A DNA stretch of 64,000 nt. It comes from Sipunculus nudus (lineage: Eukaryota; Annelida; Sipuncula; Golfingiida; Sipunculidae). Positions 1 through 11,998 of this stretch are shown here, piece after piece; positions within the stretch are counted from its first letter, which is position 1, and the number at the start of each line of letters is the position of its first letter. The notes beneath the pieces are model-generated. The model saw nothing but the letters and a program-made list of their open reading frames with translations, was not told the origin of the DNA and ran no database searches. Location: NCBI GenBank assembly GCA_026874595.1, contig CM049309.1:26415033-26479032 (forward strand), in the 5' to 3' direction. The position numbers and the translations under genes were made by a program.

Positions 1-376
1 TGTGTCCATATAAAAATTACCCTGATAATATCATAGAGACATAAACCTTAAAACGTCCAGTAAATATTTTTACAAGGTTGTTTTGAATAAAATATTTATT
101 TTCCTCTTCCATTGACCAAAACATTTCATCAGGATAATGAATCTCTGAAGCTCTTATCTATAATGTAATACTTTTTATGCCAATTTATATTTTACATTTC
201 ATAGTCAGGTTTCACACATTGATTAAAAACGTGAACAAGAATTAATTTGAGTTTAAAAAAAAATAATTATTTGCTTAATTTACAAATCGATCAGATTTTA
301 TAATCACACATGTATTAGTATGTTATATATTATCTGGACTGTTGCATCCCTTTTCTAAGATATATTTTAACATTTT
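1..376. other. AT-rich sequence, no feature recognised
   Basis: This stretch precedes the first family A element. I see no coding frame, no RNA gene and no clear repeat in it. It ends in a T-run immediately before the family A head, which fits the T-rich insertion preference seen elsewhere in the window. Confidence 0.5.
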
Positions 377-2980
377 TAGCTCAGCTGACTATAAGTCATC
401 TGAGCTATAGTCGTGGTCCATTGTCCGTCGTCCGTCCGTCTGTCCGTCCGTCCGTCCGTAGATGTGGCACGTTTTGAAACCGTAAGACCTAGGAATCCAA
501 AATTCAGCATAATGTTAGATGTCCCCAAGATCTCCTACCAAGCTGAAAACTGGATCTTTGCGACTTCATTCCTTTGAGAAATTAAGGAAAAACCTCAATT
601 TTTTATTAAAAACCTATTTCCACACTTTAGGACTACTTAATATCAAAACCACTCATCTGTTTTTCCTCATATTTCCTATAAATAATCCTCTATATAATTC
701 CTATGTACATGCCAGAAATTAGGTCTGTATTATTTAATTTAAAAAAGTTATGGGCCCAAACATAATGCATTTTGTAAATAATCAGGAAAGAAATTTTATC
801 ACTTAACACAAAACTTGTTAAAGCTAAGCACTTTTTTTCCAGTAATATTACTTTTATTAATCAAAATTAAATTTTATACCCAAAATTAGATCAAAATCTT
901 TTAAATTTTTAAAAATATTAGCAAAAATAAAAAATTGGTACCTTAAATTTTGCCCAACTTTGACCATGGCACGTTTTTTTTGCTGTAACTGCTGTGGATT
1001 TAATTTTCACAGCATGTTTTTGTTAGCATTTCAACTGTTAACACCAAAAATTTGAAACCAGTTGATCAAAAACTGTAGATTTTATTCAAGTTTTCAAGCA
1101 CCATGTCACATATTGCTAGTGTTATGCAGTTTGCTAGAGCTCAGCTCCTGAGCTTCAGCTCTAAGTTCCTTAAATTTAGCATACAGTTAGATTTCTCCAA
1201 AATCCCCTACCATGCCAAGAATTTGGTCACTAGGACTTAATTTCTTCGAGATATCAATGAAAAACTTCATTTTTCCATTAAAAACCCAATGTTACACTTT
1301 AAGACTGCCTAATATCAAAATCACTGATCTGACTTTGATCATATATAATATACAAATTTTTCTATACATTCACTATGCACATGCCAGAAATGATGTCAGT
1401 ATTGTGTATTTTTTTTAAGTTATGGGCCCAAACATAATGCACTTTGTAAAAAATCAAGAAATATATTTACTCCCTTAACAAGGGCATTGCTGAAGCTAGA
1501 GATTTTTTTTGTCAGGGATGTAACATTATTTAATCAAGATTCAATTGAATACCCAAAATTAGTTCTATATTTTTCAAATTTTATAAGTTATTAGTATAAA
1601 TATAAAATTAGTACCTTGAATTTTGCCCAACTGTGACCAAGGCACGTTTGTTTCCCATGAGCACTGTTGATATAATTTTCATATCATGCACACATAAGGA
1701 TTTCAGCTTTTTAGTTTAGAAAGCTGAAAGAAATTGGCAAAATATTGTAGCTTTTATTAATGTTTTTTATGAGACCCTGTCAGACTTTGGCTCTCTCCAG
1801 CCCCTCTTGAGTCACCTGTATGTTGACCTTGTTGACCTTTTATCAATTATGCACGCTTGAGGGGAGAATCCAGGCAGCTTATGGCCAGCCACAGTTGATC
1901 CAGGTGTTCAACCCAACTCATCTAGTAGTTTTAACCAACAACATAACAATAAATTAATAAATTTTTATTGGTTTTTAATAACAAATTAAAGAAAAATAGA
2001 AAAGGAATTTGTTAGTTTATAATAACAGGAAATTAACTTGCAGTTACTGATGATATAAGAATCTTGTATCGATGGGTAGAATGTCACATATTCCAAATAA
2101 CACCATGCAGTCACCTATGGCATTTTTCAGTTCATTTTTAATGATAAAGAAGTAAATCATATTATTCATTACTAATCATTAAGGATTATATGAAGGAAAT
2201 TAATGATAGACAAACATGCAGTTGATAATATTAATCTAGATTCCTACTGTGTCGAGTGTGTACATTGATGTGAAATTAGTCCAAAATGAATTTTTTACAG
2301 TTATTTTTTAATATAAATAAAAGCCATAAAACCAGGTACTTATGATCATTATTTAAATGTGTGAAATTTGTATATTCTGGATTCTCAACATCATTGTTTG
2401 GTGAAAACTGAATAAATACCAGACATGGTGCGAATACTTTGTAATTGTATTTAAATACGAATATGATTATGTACTCCATTATAAAATTTCTTGCATAAAG
2501 AACGGGAATTCAGGTAAAAATGAAAGTATATGAATACTCGTGCAAATACTTTCAAAATGTATTCATGAATGCATTCATGAATATATTCTTTAATATTATT
2601 TTAATGATCATATCAGTTATATTTCATTTTAAAAAATCATCTGATTCTCTTATTATTTTTAATAAAAATTATATTTGGGACAATATTTGTAATTTTTTTA
2701 ATAAATAGTTAAACTCTTATATTATATGTTCTGCTTATAAGTTATATGGCCAAGTCAAAATCTGTGTGACAGTAGTACTCCATTTGTTAATAAAATAAAT
2801 GAAATCAATCCTCTTCCCTGTCTCCAAAGGTACTATCAAAATCATACATAAGCTAAACAACAACAACTCATAATACAGCTTATATTTATTACCCCACAAA
2901 ACCAGCATGTGCCTCATTTCTAAATAATATTTTTTTATCATATATAACAGCTGAGCGTCGTGACCCATAGGTCCCTTGTT
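377..2980 (+). mobile_element. Family A element, copy 1 (Helentron-like, non-autonomous), apparently full length
   Basis: The head is an imperfect hairpin, AGCTCAGCTGACT facing AGTCATCTGAGCT, followed by a CGTCCGTC microsatellite. The body is AT-rich. The tail near 2953-2980 has CAGCTGAGC, the reverse complement of the head's GCTCAGCTG, then GACCCATAGGTC and CCTTGTTT. Head hairpin, subterminal inverted repeat and tail hairpin resemble non-autonomous Helentrons (HINE/DINE-1). No transposase or helicase is encoded; short frames inside recur as paralogous frames in other copies and look fortuitous. This copy is near-identical over its first 1.1 kb to the one at 60569. The Helentron assignment is inferred from architecture. 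Confidence 0.7.
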
Positions 2981-4761
2981 TTAAAATATCTTTGATCTCT
3001 AACATATTGAAAGACATTTCGTTTAAGTTTTGTGTGATACATGTATGTTTGTTCCAGCGATGTCCTACTGGGATATATTGAATTTTCATATTTGCATGTT
3101 CAAAGTATGGAAAATATATTATTGTTTTTGTATTGAATGACATCGCAATTTATTACTGTATTTTTAATGCCATATTAGGGTTTATTATACCATATTTATT
3201 ATTCAGTGGTGCATCCATAGGGGGCGCAATCCTGTTCAGACGTATCGAATTCTTTTCCCATTTATTCGTAATCAATTTTCATTTATTTTCAGATTACCTT
3301 TTTATCCCTAGCAATAACATTATTAAATTTATTACTTTCCAGTTCATAAGTTGGCGATATTAATGAACAAGTCTGTGATTTTTACTCCATTTACAGAGCA
3401 TCCAAAAATATACTAGTATATTGAGAGATCGAGTCTTTCCGTTATCACATGTCACTTTTCTCGGTCATAACACGGCTCCTCGGCTGATACTCAGACTCAC
3501 GCACTGTGCTCTGCTGTCCCAGCCTGTGCACTCACAGATCACAAAAGTGGGTAAAATACAAAGATTGTTATAAGACTTAAACATATCAATTATTTTACGA
3601 ATACTAAATTTAAAAGGTGACATTTTGCAAGTTATAAATGTAAAGACGCATATTTCATCATTGACATTAATATGTTATAGTATACAAACTATTGGTTATT
3701 TGGATTGTCCAGTTTATACCGTAATTTTATAGAATTATAAATATTAAAGCCAAACAACCTAAAGGTTGAATACATTTTTCAAAAACATGTAGGAGAATAG
3801 TTGCGGAACAGAAAATCCTCATTACCTTTTGTTTAAGGTGCCTTAAAATGACCTCTTCACATTGTTTATTTTAAGAATTAAAATCATCCCCTCCCATGCC
3901 CTACCCATGTAAATATAAATATCTTTAACAAAAACATGGCTCTAGATTTTATTAATATATTTCATGGGGTGAAATATATTACGTGAAAATACACCCACAT
4001 ATCTGTATATATTTATATTAAATTTACAAAAAAAAATTGAGAACATAGTTTTCCAATTTTGTATCATGTATTGCATTATACACTCATTAAAAGCAGAATC
4101 ATGCATAAGCAATTTAAATATATGCATGCAACTATAATTATAATGAAACTGCATTTGGGCTGTGGCTCTTAACTGACCACAAGTTAACCAGTGCGTCTCT
4201 GTGACTTCCGAGTTACACATGTTTGAATCATTTCCCAGCACTTCTAAGTGACTTCTGAGATGGCTTCCGAGCACAAAATCGTCCATAACTTTTAGATCAA
4301 AGAATGAATAACTATAATAACTAAAATAACTTGTTCACAGAATGATAGTAAAGATCTTATTCTATCGGGAAAAAGCAAAACGGTATTGAAGCATTAGCAT
4401 TTTGTATATGCTTTAAACTGCATTATTTATAAAACAATTCCATGGTTTCCGGCTTTGGGCTTCGGACTTCCAAGTTTACATACATGACCCCGTCATGACA
4501 CTTCAGTTTCGAACTTTCTACGAAAGGAGGTAATAAATGTAATAATTTATGTGTAACAACCCTTTTTCTTCTATATTAAGCACATATAATGCGACAATAA
4601 AAGCCTGTGATGCCAAATAATACCAGACAGGAAATATTTTGATCCGACCCTTAGAATGGGCGTTCTGTTGTGACTGCCATCATGACTCCAGGCCCTATCA
4701 GTTTATTTCCGAAGGCCTAAGTGTCATGTTGTCATGGCTATGATCTGCCCCTGGATTCATT

Positions 4762-4765
<4 letters not shown>
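2981..4765. other. Unassigned intergenic or intronic sequence
   Basis: About 1.8 kb without a recognisable gene. The open frames (up to 114 codons on the - strand at 3942-4286) show no domain, signal peptide or similarity that I recognise, and base composition is AT-rich like the surroundings. Unlike most of the window, I did not spot a second copy of this segment, so it may be close to single-copy DNA. Confidence 0.4.

Positions 4766-4827
<62 letters not shown>
4766..4827. repeat. (TA)n microsatellite, about 60 bp
   Basis: An uninterrupted run of alternating T and A of roughly 30 dinucleotides. The tyrosine-isoleucine-rich frame across it is an artefact of the repeat. Confidence 0.97.
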
Positions 4828-4832
<5 letters not shown>

Positions 4833-5378
4833 TTTCAAGAAAAACAAATATTCAGAAGAATTTAATATCACCACAAGATCTAGTTTCATCAGTTGTATAT
4901 ATGAAACCAATTTTTAAGAGATATGTCTGGTTTGAAAAATACCTTTAATGTCCTCAAATGATCATATTTAACAAATGTCTATTTTACTCTACAGGTTATT
5001 GAAATTTAATGAAATTAAAACATCCTTATATTGATTAAGTCCAAGGGAAAAGCAGAATGACACTGGAGATATCTACATTTTATGGCCAGTCACTGTGACT
5101 TGACAGGGTTTTGCACTGCATGCCTTGATAAACTATGCAAATGGAATTTAAATAGATGCTAAGACTTGATAAGCGGATTTGGCCAGATAATTTATATTAC
5201 TCATGTTGGAATCTTCTTTTTTTCCAATTTGCGGGTAGAAGTGTGTTCCCTGATTGTTCTTTTCCGCTGACCAGGTTTCCTTCCTCCCTTTGGAGTTGGT
5301 ACATAAGCTGACTGTCAGCAAAGGGAACAAATCTCATATTTTGCATGTGCCAATGATCTGTCATGAATCGATCCCATG
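4828..5378. other. Unassigned sequence before a truncated family A copy
   Basis: No gene, RNA or repeat recognised. The right boundary is where family A sequence begins abruptly, without the first half of its head hairpin. Confidence 0.4.
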
Positions 5379-7281
5379 ACATCTGAGCTATAGCCGTGGT
5401 CCATTGTCCGTTGTCCGTCTGTCTGTCCGTCCATCCGTAGATGTGGCATGTTTTAGAACCAATAAACTAGGACTCCGAAATTCGGGATAATGTTAGATGT
5501 CCTCAAGATCTCCTATAAGGTAGAAAACTGGGTATTTGCAACTTGTTCCTTTGAGAAATTAAGGAAAAACCTCAATTTTTATTAAAAACCTATTTTTACA
5601 CTTCAGGACTGCTTAATATCAAAACCACTCATCTATTTCTCCTCATATTTACCATAAATATTCCTCTATATAGTTCCTATGTACATGCCAGAAATTAGGT
5701 CTTTATTATATAATTTAAAAAAGTTATGGGCCAAAACAGAATGCATTTTGTAAAAATTCAGGAAAGATATTTGATCACTTAATAAAAACATGTTTAAGCT
5801 AAAGACTTTTTTCCAGTAATATAACTTTAATTAATCAAAATAAATTGTATACCCAAAATTAGATCAAAATCTATTAAATTTTATAAAATATTAGCAAAAA
5901 TAAAAACTTTGACCATGGCATGTTTTTTTCCTGTAACTGGTGAGGATTTAATTTTCACAGCATTTTTTAGTGAGCATTTCATCTGTTAACACCAAAAATT
6001 TGAAACTAGTTGATCAAAAACTGTAGATTTTATTCAAGTTTTCAAGCATCATGTCACATATTGTTTACATCAAGCTAGTGTCATGCAGTTTGCTAGAGCT
6101 CAGCTCCCCAGCTTCAGCTCTCAGTTCCTTAACTTGGCATACAGTTAGATGTCTCCAAAATCCCCTACCATGCCAAGAATTTGGTCACTAGGACTTAATT
6201 CCTTCGAGATATTAATGAAAAACTTCATTTTTTCATTAAAACCCCATTGTTACACATCAAGACTGCCTAATATCAAAACCATTGATCTGACTTTGATCAT
6301 ATATAATATACATATTTTTTTCTATACATTCGCTATGCACATTCCAGAAATGATGTCAGTATAGCGTAATTGTTTTAAGTTATGGGCCTAAACATAATGT
6401 ACTTTGTAAAAAATCAAGAAATATATTTACTCCCTTAACAAGAGGATTGCTGAAGCTAGATATTTTTTTTGTCAGGTATATAACCTTATTTAATAAAGAT
6501 TCAATTGAATACCCCAAAATTAGTTCAGAATTTTTCAAATTTTATAAGTTATTAGTATAAATATAAAATTAGTACCTTGAATTTTGCCCAACTTTGACCA
6601 TGGCACGTTTGTTTTCTGTGAGCACTGTTGATATAATTTTCATATCATGCACACATAAGGATTTCAGCTTTTTAGTTTAGAAAGCTGAAAGAAATTGGCC
6701 AAAAATTGTAACTTTTATTAATGTTTTTATGAGGCCATGTCAGACCAAGGCTCTCCCCAGCCCCTCTTCAGTCACCTGCATGTTGACCTTGTTGACCTTT
6801 CAGCAAATTATGCATGCTTGAGGTGAGGCATACACAGGGGCAGCCAGGCAGCTTATGGCCAGCCACAGTTGATCCAGGTGTCCAACCCAACTCATCTTAT
6901 AGTTGTTATGACCAAAAACATAACAATAAACAATAAATTGATAATTTTTTATTGGGTTTTGATAACAAATTAAAGAAAAATTAATAGAAAAGGAATTTGT
7001 TAGTTGATGAGTAACAGGAAATTAACTTGCAGTTACTGATGATGTAAGAAACTTGTATGGATGGATAGAATGTCACATATTCCAAATAACACCTTGCAGT
7101 CACCTATGGTATTTTTTTCAGTTCAGTTTTAATGATAAAAAAATCATATTATTCATTACTAATCATTAGGGATCATATGAAGGAAATTAATGATGGACAA
7201 AGATGCAGTTGATAATATTAATCTAGATTCCTACTGTGTCTAGTGTGTAGATTGATGTGAAAGTATTCCAAAGTGAATATA
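5379..7281 (+). mobile_element. Family A element, copy 2 (5' truncated, interrupted on the right by family B)
   Basis: Starts inside the head hairpin at the ATCTGAGCTATAG half, then the TCCGTC tract and the family A body, collinear with copy 1. Near 7281 the body is cut by the head of a family B element, at the place where copies at 2300 and 35610 continue with a T-rich stretch. No tail hairpin is seen before the break. Confidence 0.65.
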
Positions 7282-8228
7282 ATACATTTATTAGCGAACC
7301 TGTGAGCTTATGCAATGGCGCAGCATCGTCCATCAGCCGTCCGCCATCCAGGGCTGGCTTTCCGCCATCCATGGCTGTAAGTCAGAAACCATCGGAGCTA
7401 GCAGCTCAAAATTACATGTAAGAATTAGTCACATGTGAAACTTGGTGCCTTGGAGCATATTATTGGGTATCTGCATTAATTTAGATTTTATGGAGAAAAA
7501 GCTTAAAAACCTTTAAAATCTTCTTCTCTGAAACTGTCCAGCAAAATTGTCCAATATCTCACAGAAATGTTCCTAGGAACATTCTCTCTCAAGTTTGTTC
7601 AAATGTTGTAAGTTTGATGATTTTTGATCGAGTTCCAGGAAGTTGAACTTAGTCAACTGTGCAAAAAAGCATACTAAACTTAAAATCCCAGAAACAGCTA
7701 GAGCTGTCATCACCAATTTTTATGCCAATATATGTCACATGAGTCATATCTGAATTTGAGGTGTTGGTGGCGCCACCTACATTGATCTGTTTTTTACAAG
7801 CAAAAATGTAAGTTTAGACTCCTCTAGCTTATACACTGTTTTTTTTTTAAGAAATTTTTAAGCTGATTGGTTTAAACTTTACAAGAATTATTCTATGGTA
7901 GGGTCCTGCCAGTTTTAAAAGAATAGATTGGGTAAATGCAGCTTTAAAAAAAACAGTGTAGCCAATTGAAAAAGGCTTTCTGTGTTTGAAAACAGATTTG
8001 ACAGAATGCTGAGTTTCAGCAGCCAAGTTAAAAGGTCACTCAGTACAACCAGGTGGGGTCCAGACATCACCATGGCAACTGACCTGGCGCTGTCTGGTGT
8101 CTAGACAATGTGTCTAGACTTCCAGACACAGTGTCTAGACGTCTGGACACATCATCTAGATGCAGAATGCCCAGATTAGAATTATAGGAACTATATCTTT
8201 CAACTGTTTGAAAATACTTGGTTTGCAT
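7282..8228 (+). mobile_element. Family B element, copy 1
   Basis: Begins TTAGCGAACCTGTGAGC, a weak hairpin, then a GTCCGCCATCC-like tract. The body has TATCTCA-type segments and the palindrome GGTGGCGCCACC at 7766-7777. Similar heads occur at 8229, 29872 and 46505. The 3' end is not defined, because another family B head follows at 8229. Confidence 0.55.
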
Positions 8229-9740
8229 TTTTAGTGAATCTGTGAGCTTATGCAGTGGTGTGGCGTTGTCCGTCATTCTCGTGTGTCATAGCTATCTCAA
8301 AAAGGGCAGGAGCTAGCATCACCAACTTTTTTGCAAAAAAATTTATCATCTAAAAAATTCTATCGGATTTTGCTTATTTCTTGGCTAACTGCATTTTCTT
8401 AGATTTTATAGGGAAGAAGCTAAAAAACATTAAAAAATATTCATCTGCGAAACCATGCTGCCAAATTGTATGTTCATCTGTTCCAATAATACTCCCTATA
8501 ATAATACAGATTTTTGCCGATACTATGTTTTCAGTCTGACCACTAGGCAGAATTTTTTTAAATTCGGAATTATGATTGTGTCACATGTGAACTGCTGCGC
8601 CCTCATTTTTGGTTGACCTCTGAACTTTCCTCTCTGGCCAGCGTCCATTTGTGCGTCTGTTTCCACACATAAACCCACATATCTCAGGAATTGTTTGACT
8701 GATCAGGCTAAAAATGTAGCCCTTGGATAGCTTTATAACATACACTAAAATTGGTTGCGCCAACTGCAACCACTTTTGCAAAGCGTCCATCTGTTCATCT
8801 GCCTTGGGATAAAATCACTCATATCTCGGCAGTTGTTGGACTAATCCAGCTGAAATTTTGCAGGTTTATACATCCTAGACAACTTTCTTGATTTTATGAC
8901 AGGTGGCGCCATCTTCATTCACGTTTACGCTGCAGACATCCAAGCTCATATCTCATGAAACGTTTGACAGATTTGACCAAAATTTTGCATGTGTATAGAT
9001 CTCACAAAGCTCTTTATCATATGCAAAACTGGTGGCGCCACCTGCAACCAATTTTGCACAGCATCCATCTGTTCATCTGATTTGGGATAAAAGTACTCAT
9101 ATCTGGGCAGTGGTTTGACTTATCAACCTGAAATTTTGCAGGTTTATACATCCAAGACAGCTTTCTTGAATTTATGACAGATGGTGCCACCTTCATTCAC
9201 GTTTACGCTGCAGGCATCCAAGCTTATATCTCAGGAACCATTTGACCAATTTGGCCAAAATTGTGGCGCCACTTGCAACTGTTTTGCACAGTGTCCATCT
9301 GTTTGACTGCCATGGGATAAAATCACTCATATCTCGGCAGTGGTTTGACATATCTGCCTAAAATTTTTCATGTTTATACTTCTTGGATAGCTTTCTTGAT
9401 TATGTGGCAGATGGCACCACCTACTTATGTTTACGCTGCAGACATTCAGGCTTATATCTCAGGGCTGGTTTGACATATCCCCCTGAAATTTTGCATATGT
9501 AAAGATCTCATATAGCTCTTAATCATATACAAAATTGGTGGCTCCACCTGCCACCATTTTTGCACAGTATCCTTCTGTTTGTCTGCTGTGGGATAAAATC
9601 ACTCATATGCAAGTAGTGGTTGGACTTAACTGCCTAAAATTTTGCATATGTATACAACTTGGACAGCTTTCTGGATTTTGTGGTAGGTGGCGCAACCTAC
9701 ATACACATTTCGGCTGCAGACATCCATGCTAATATGCAAC
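8229..9740 (+). mobile_element. Family B element, copy 2, with internal tandem monomers
   Basis: The head TTAGTGAATCTGTGAGC is followed by a CCGTCATTC tract. From about 8580 to 9730 the body is a diverged tandem array of roughly 235-275 bp monomers. Each has a CATATCTC(A/G)G motif, a TTTTGCA-TGT-TA segment and a GGTGGCGCCACC palindrome or a decayed version (intact at 9031-9042). Open frames here are chance frames. Confidence 0.55.
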
Positions 9741-10640
9741 ACACCTCACTTTATTTCCCCTTGCCACTCAGTCCATGCCTCACTTCACCCGTCCCACTCT
9801 GATTTCAGCGGATACATGTAGTTTCATTTCTGGGTGATAACTCCAATTGAGATTCACATATGGATTTCAAACTTAAAATATAAATGGCCCACCACTAAAG
9901 CAAGGACCTATTGATTTTGGGGTCATGAGGTCAAAGGTCAAGGTCTGAAGACACTAACATTTAAAAACTTTGTGGATGCATTTTAAGCCAAACCTTCCAA
10001 GCCAGTCTTTCCATCTTACACATTTAGGATACCTGCCAACAGGGAAACATCTCTATCAGTCTTGGGGTCACAAGTTAAAAGGTCAAGGTCACAGGAGCAA
10101 TCTGTCACTAAATTCATTTTCAGATGATAACTTCAGTTGGGATTCACATGTGAAATTTCAAACTTAATATATAAATGGCTCACCACTAAAGCAAGAACCC
10201 CTTTTGATTTTAGGGTCATGAGGTCAAGGTCTCAAGACTCACATCTTTAAAAACTTTGTATATGCATAATAAGCCAAACTTTCCAAGCCAGTCTTTCCAT
10301 CTTATACATATAGGATACCTGCCAACAGGGAAACATCTCTATCAATCTTGGGGTCACAGGCACATTATACCAGAGGTTCCATCTTACACATACAGCTCAC
10401 CTGCCAATAGGCAAATATCCCTTTCCTTATTGGGGTCACAAGGTCAAAGGTCAGGGTTACAGGAGTCATCTGTCCATGCATTGATTACCACAACCTTTCA
10501 TAACTCCAGTTTGGATTCACATACTAAAAATTTCAAACTTAATATATATATGGTCCCCCAAAAACGCAAGAACCTTATTGATTTTGGGGTTGTTAGGTCA
10601 GAGGTCAAGGTCTCAGGACTCATAATTCTAAAAAGCTGTG
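9741..10640 (+). repeat. Diverged tandem repeat (~290-370 bp units) with direct AGGTCA repeats
   Basis: Three related units share GATTTTGGGGTCATGAGGTCA, CCAAGCCAGTCTTTCCATC and TACCTGCCAACAGGGAAAC-type segments. A related unit is found at 51060-51400. The AGGTCA hexamer recurs as direct repeats spaced by one base at 9928-9940, 10441-10453 and 10595-10607. There is no convincing coding potential; the 145-codon frame at 10256 simply crosses the repeat. Confidence 0.6.
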
Positions 10641-11869
10641 AATGCCTATTAGGCCAAACTTTTCCTGCCAGTCTTTCCGTCTTCAGTGCTTAAGTACTGT
10701 TTTGCATCAGTTTCCTCTGTCTCTGCATATAATCAGGTCTTTTATTATATTTTCCAAGCATCACTCAGCCCACACAAGAAGTCTATGGACCTTTAGCAGG
10801 GCCCTTCCTGACCTGTCAGTTTTCATCTTGTACCCTTGTCACTTTTTTTTCACAGGTCCTGTGGTAGTTTTCAATAACACCACAAAATATGAAGGGAATG
10901 TATGATTATACATAATTTAATTCATGAGAAACTATGTCAGTATGAGAGGATAAATGAGAAACTATGTCAGTATGAGAGGATAAATATATTTGCTACACTT
11001 GATTTAAACTTGAATGTAATTAATACCCAGCTGATTTTTCTAGACTTTTGCTACATATTGGATTTTGTTTTGTATAACAAAGGGTTACACTGATTGAAGT
11101 GCATCTTTGGTTATGTGTCAACAAAGTGATGTATTTGTATAAAAGTGTGGATGTTTTTGTTGTAAGGAATTGTGTTCTTTCTTAATATGTGTGAAATTGA
11201 ATAGAAATGTTAGTATTAAATTAAAGTTGAGAAACTTTAATTAATAGCATCATAATATTTCTCCCTCATCCAACCAACAGGGTGTGTACCTGATTTGAAA
11301 AGAGAACTTTTAAGTTAAATCAAATCTACTTCATCTTTTATTTTAGTTGATTGAATTAAGCATGTACATTAAACTAAAACCCTTGTTTTGGAATAGTTAT
11401 CTAAAGAATGATCTTACTTCTGCAGGGTTTCTCTATATATTAAATATATGAAATTAGTAAAATTAACAAAAAAAAGGTTAAAAATAAGATTCATTATTCT
11501 CCTGATAAAAATAGATATGCTAAGCAAAAATGGTATAATATAAACTTAAAATCATTGTTTTGCCTGCTTTAGCAGAAAGAGTTCTAAATAAAGTTATCAG
11601 TTCTTTCTGTCCATATTTACTGTCTATCCGAAGATATTTCGTATGCAACACAGTATCTCAGAAACCTTTACTGCATGTTTTTCATTGCAGTCATGTCAGG
11701 AAAAAGTAACGCCCTTACAAAAAAAAAAACAAAAACAATTAGTTCCAAATCAGCATAAAATTATCATGTTTTTGCACTAAATTCAAGGTATACATCATAA
11801 TTCATGAGGTGTTGCAAACTTAAGCCACTGAAAAAATTATAATTTTATAGTGGTTTCATGTATTTACAG
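10641..11869 (+). repeat. Diverged family A 3'-half sequence, in LTV1 intron 1 or upstream of it
   Basis: From about 11040 to 11700 this is collinear with 33420-34200 and 62170-62850. All share the order CAACAAAGTGATGTATT, CCCTCATTCAACCAACAG-like and ATCACAGTATCTCA-like segments. It contains an exact 30-bp tandem duplication at 10926-10985. If the LTV1 start exon is upstream of the window this is intronic. The final ~20 bases supply the acceptor ATTTACAG of exon 2. Confidence 0.5.
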
Positions 11870-11998
11870 CCTGGAAAGAAGAAGAAATTCCTGGACAAGA
11901 AGAATGCTGTGACCTTTCACCTTGTTCACAGGAGTCAGAGGGATCCTCTACAAGCAGACGAGGATGCTCCAGAGAGAGTGCTACTCCCCACACAGCAG
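11870..11998 (+). CDS. LTV1: LTV1 ribosome biogenesis factor, coding exon 2 (first recognisable exon)
   Basis: LTV1 is a cytoplasmic and nuclear assembly factor for the small (40S) ribosomal subunit. This 129-nt exon encodes 43 residues starting PGKKKKFLDKK and containing NAVTFHLVHRSQRDPL, ADEDAPERVLLPTQ. That is the conserved N-terminus of human LTV1 (KKAVSFHLVHRSQRDPL, ADESAPQRVLLPTQ, recalled). The acceptor is TTTACAG before 11870 and the donor is CAG|GTAATC after 11998. Both ends are phase 0. The first residue corresponds to position 2 of the protein, so the start methionine must lie on an upstream exon that I could not locate. The last 18 nt of the exon are also the first part of the 42-bp minisatellite unit that follows. 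Confidence in the gene identity is very high. Confidence 0.95.

Noticed and set aside
4721-4948. Frame across the (TA)n tract
   Set aside because: Low-complexity translation of a dinucleotide microsatellite.
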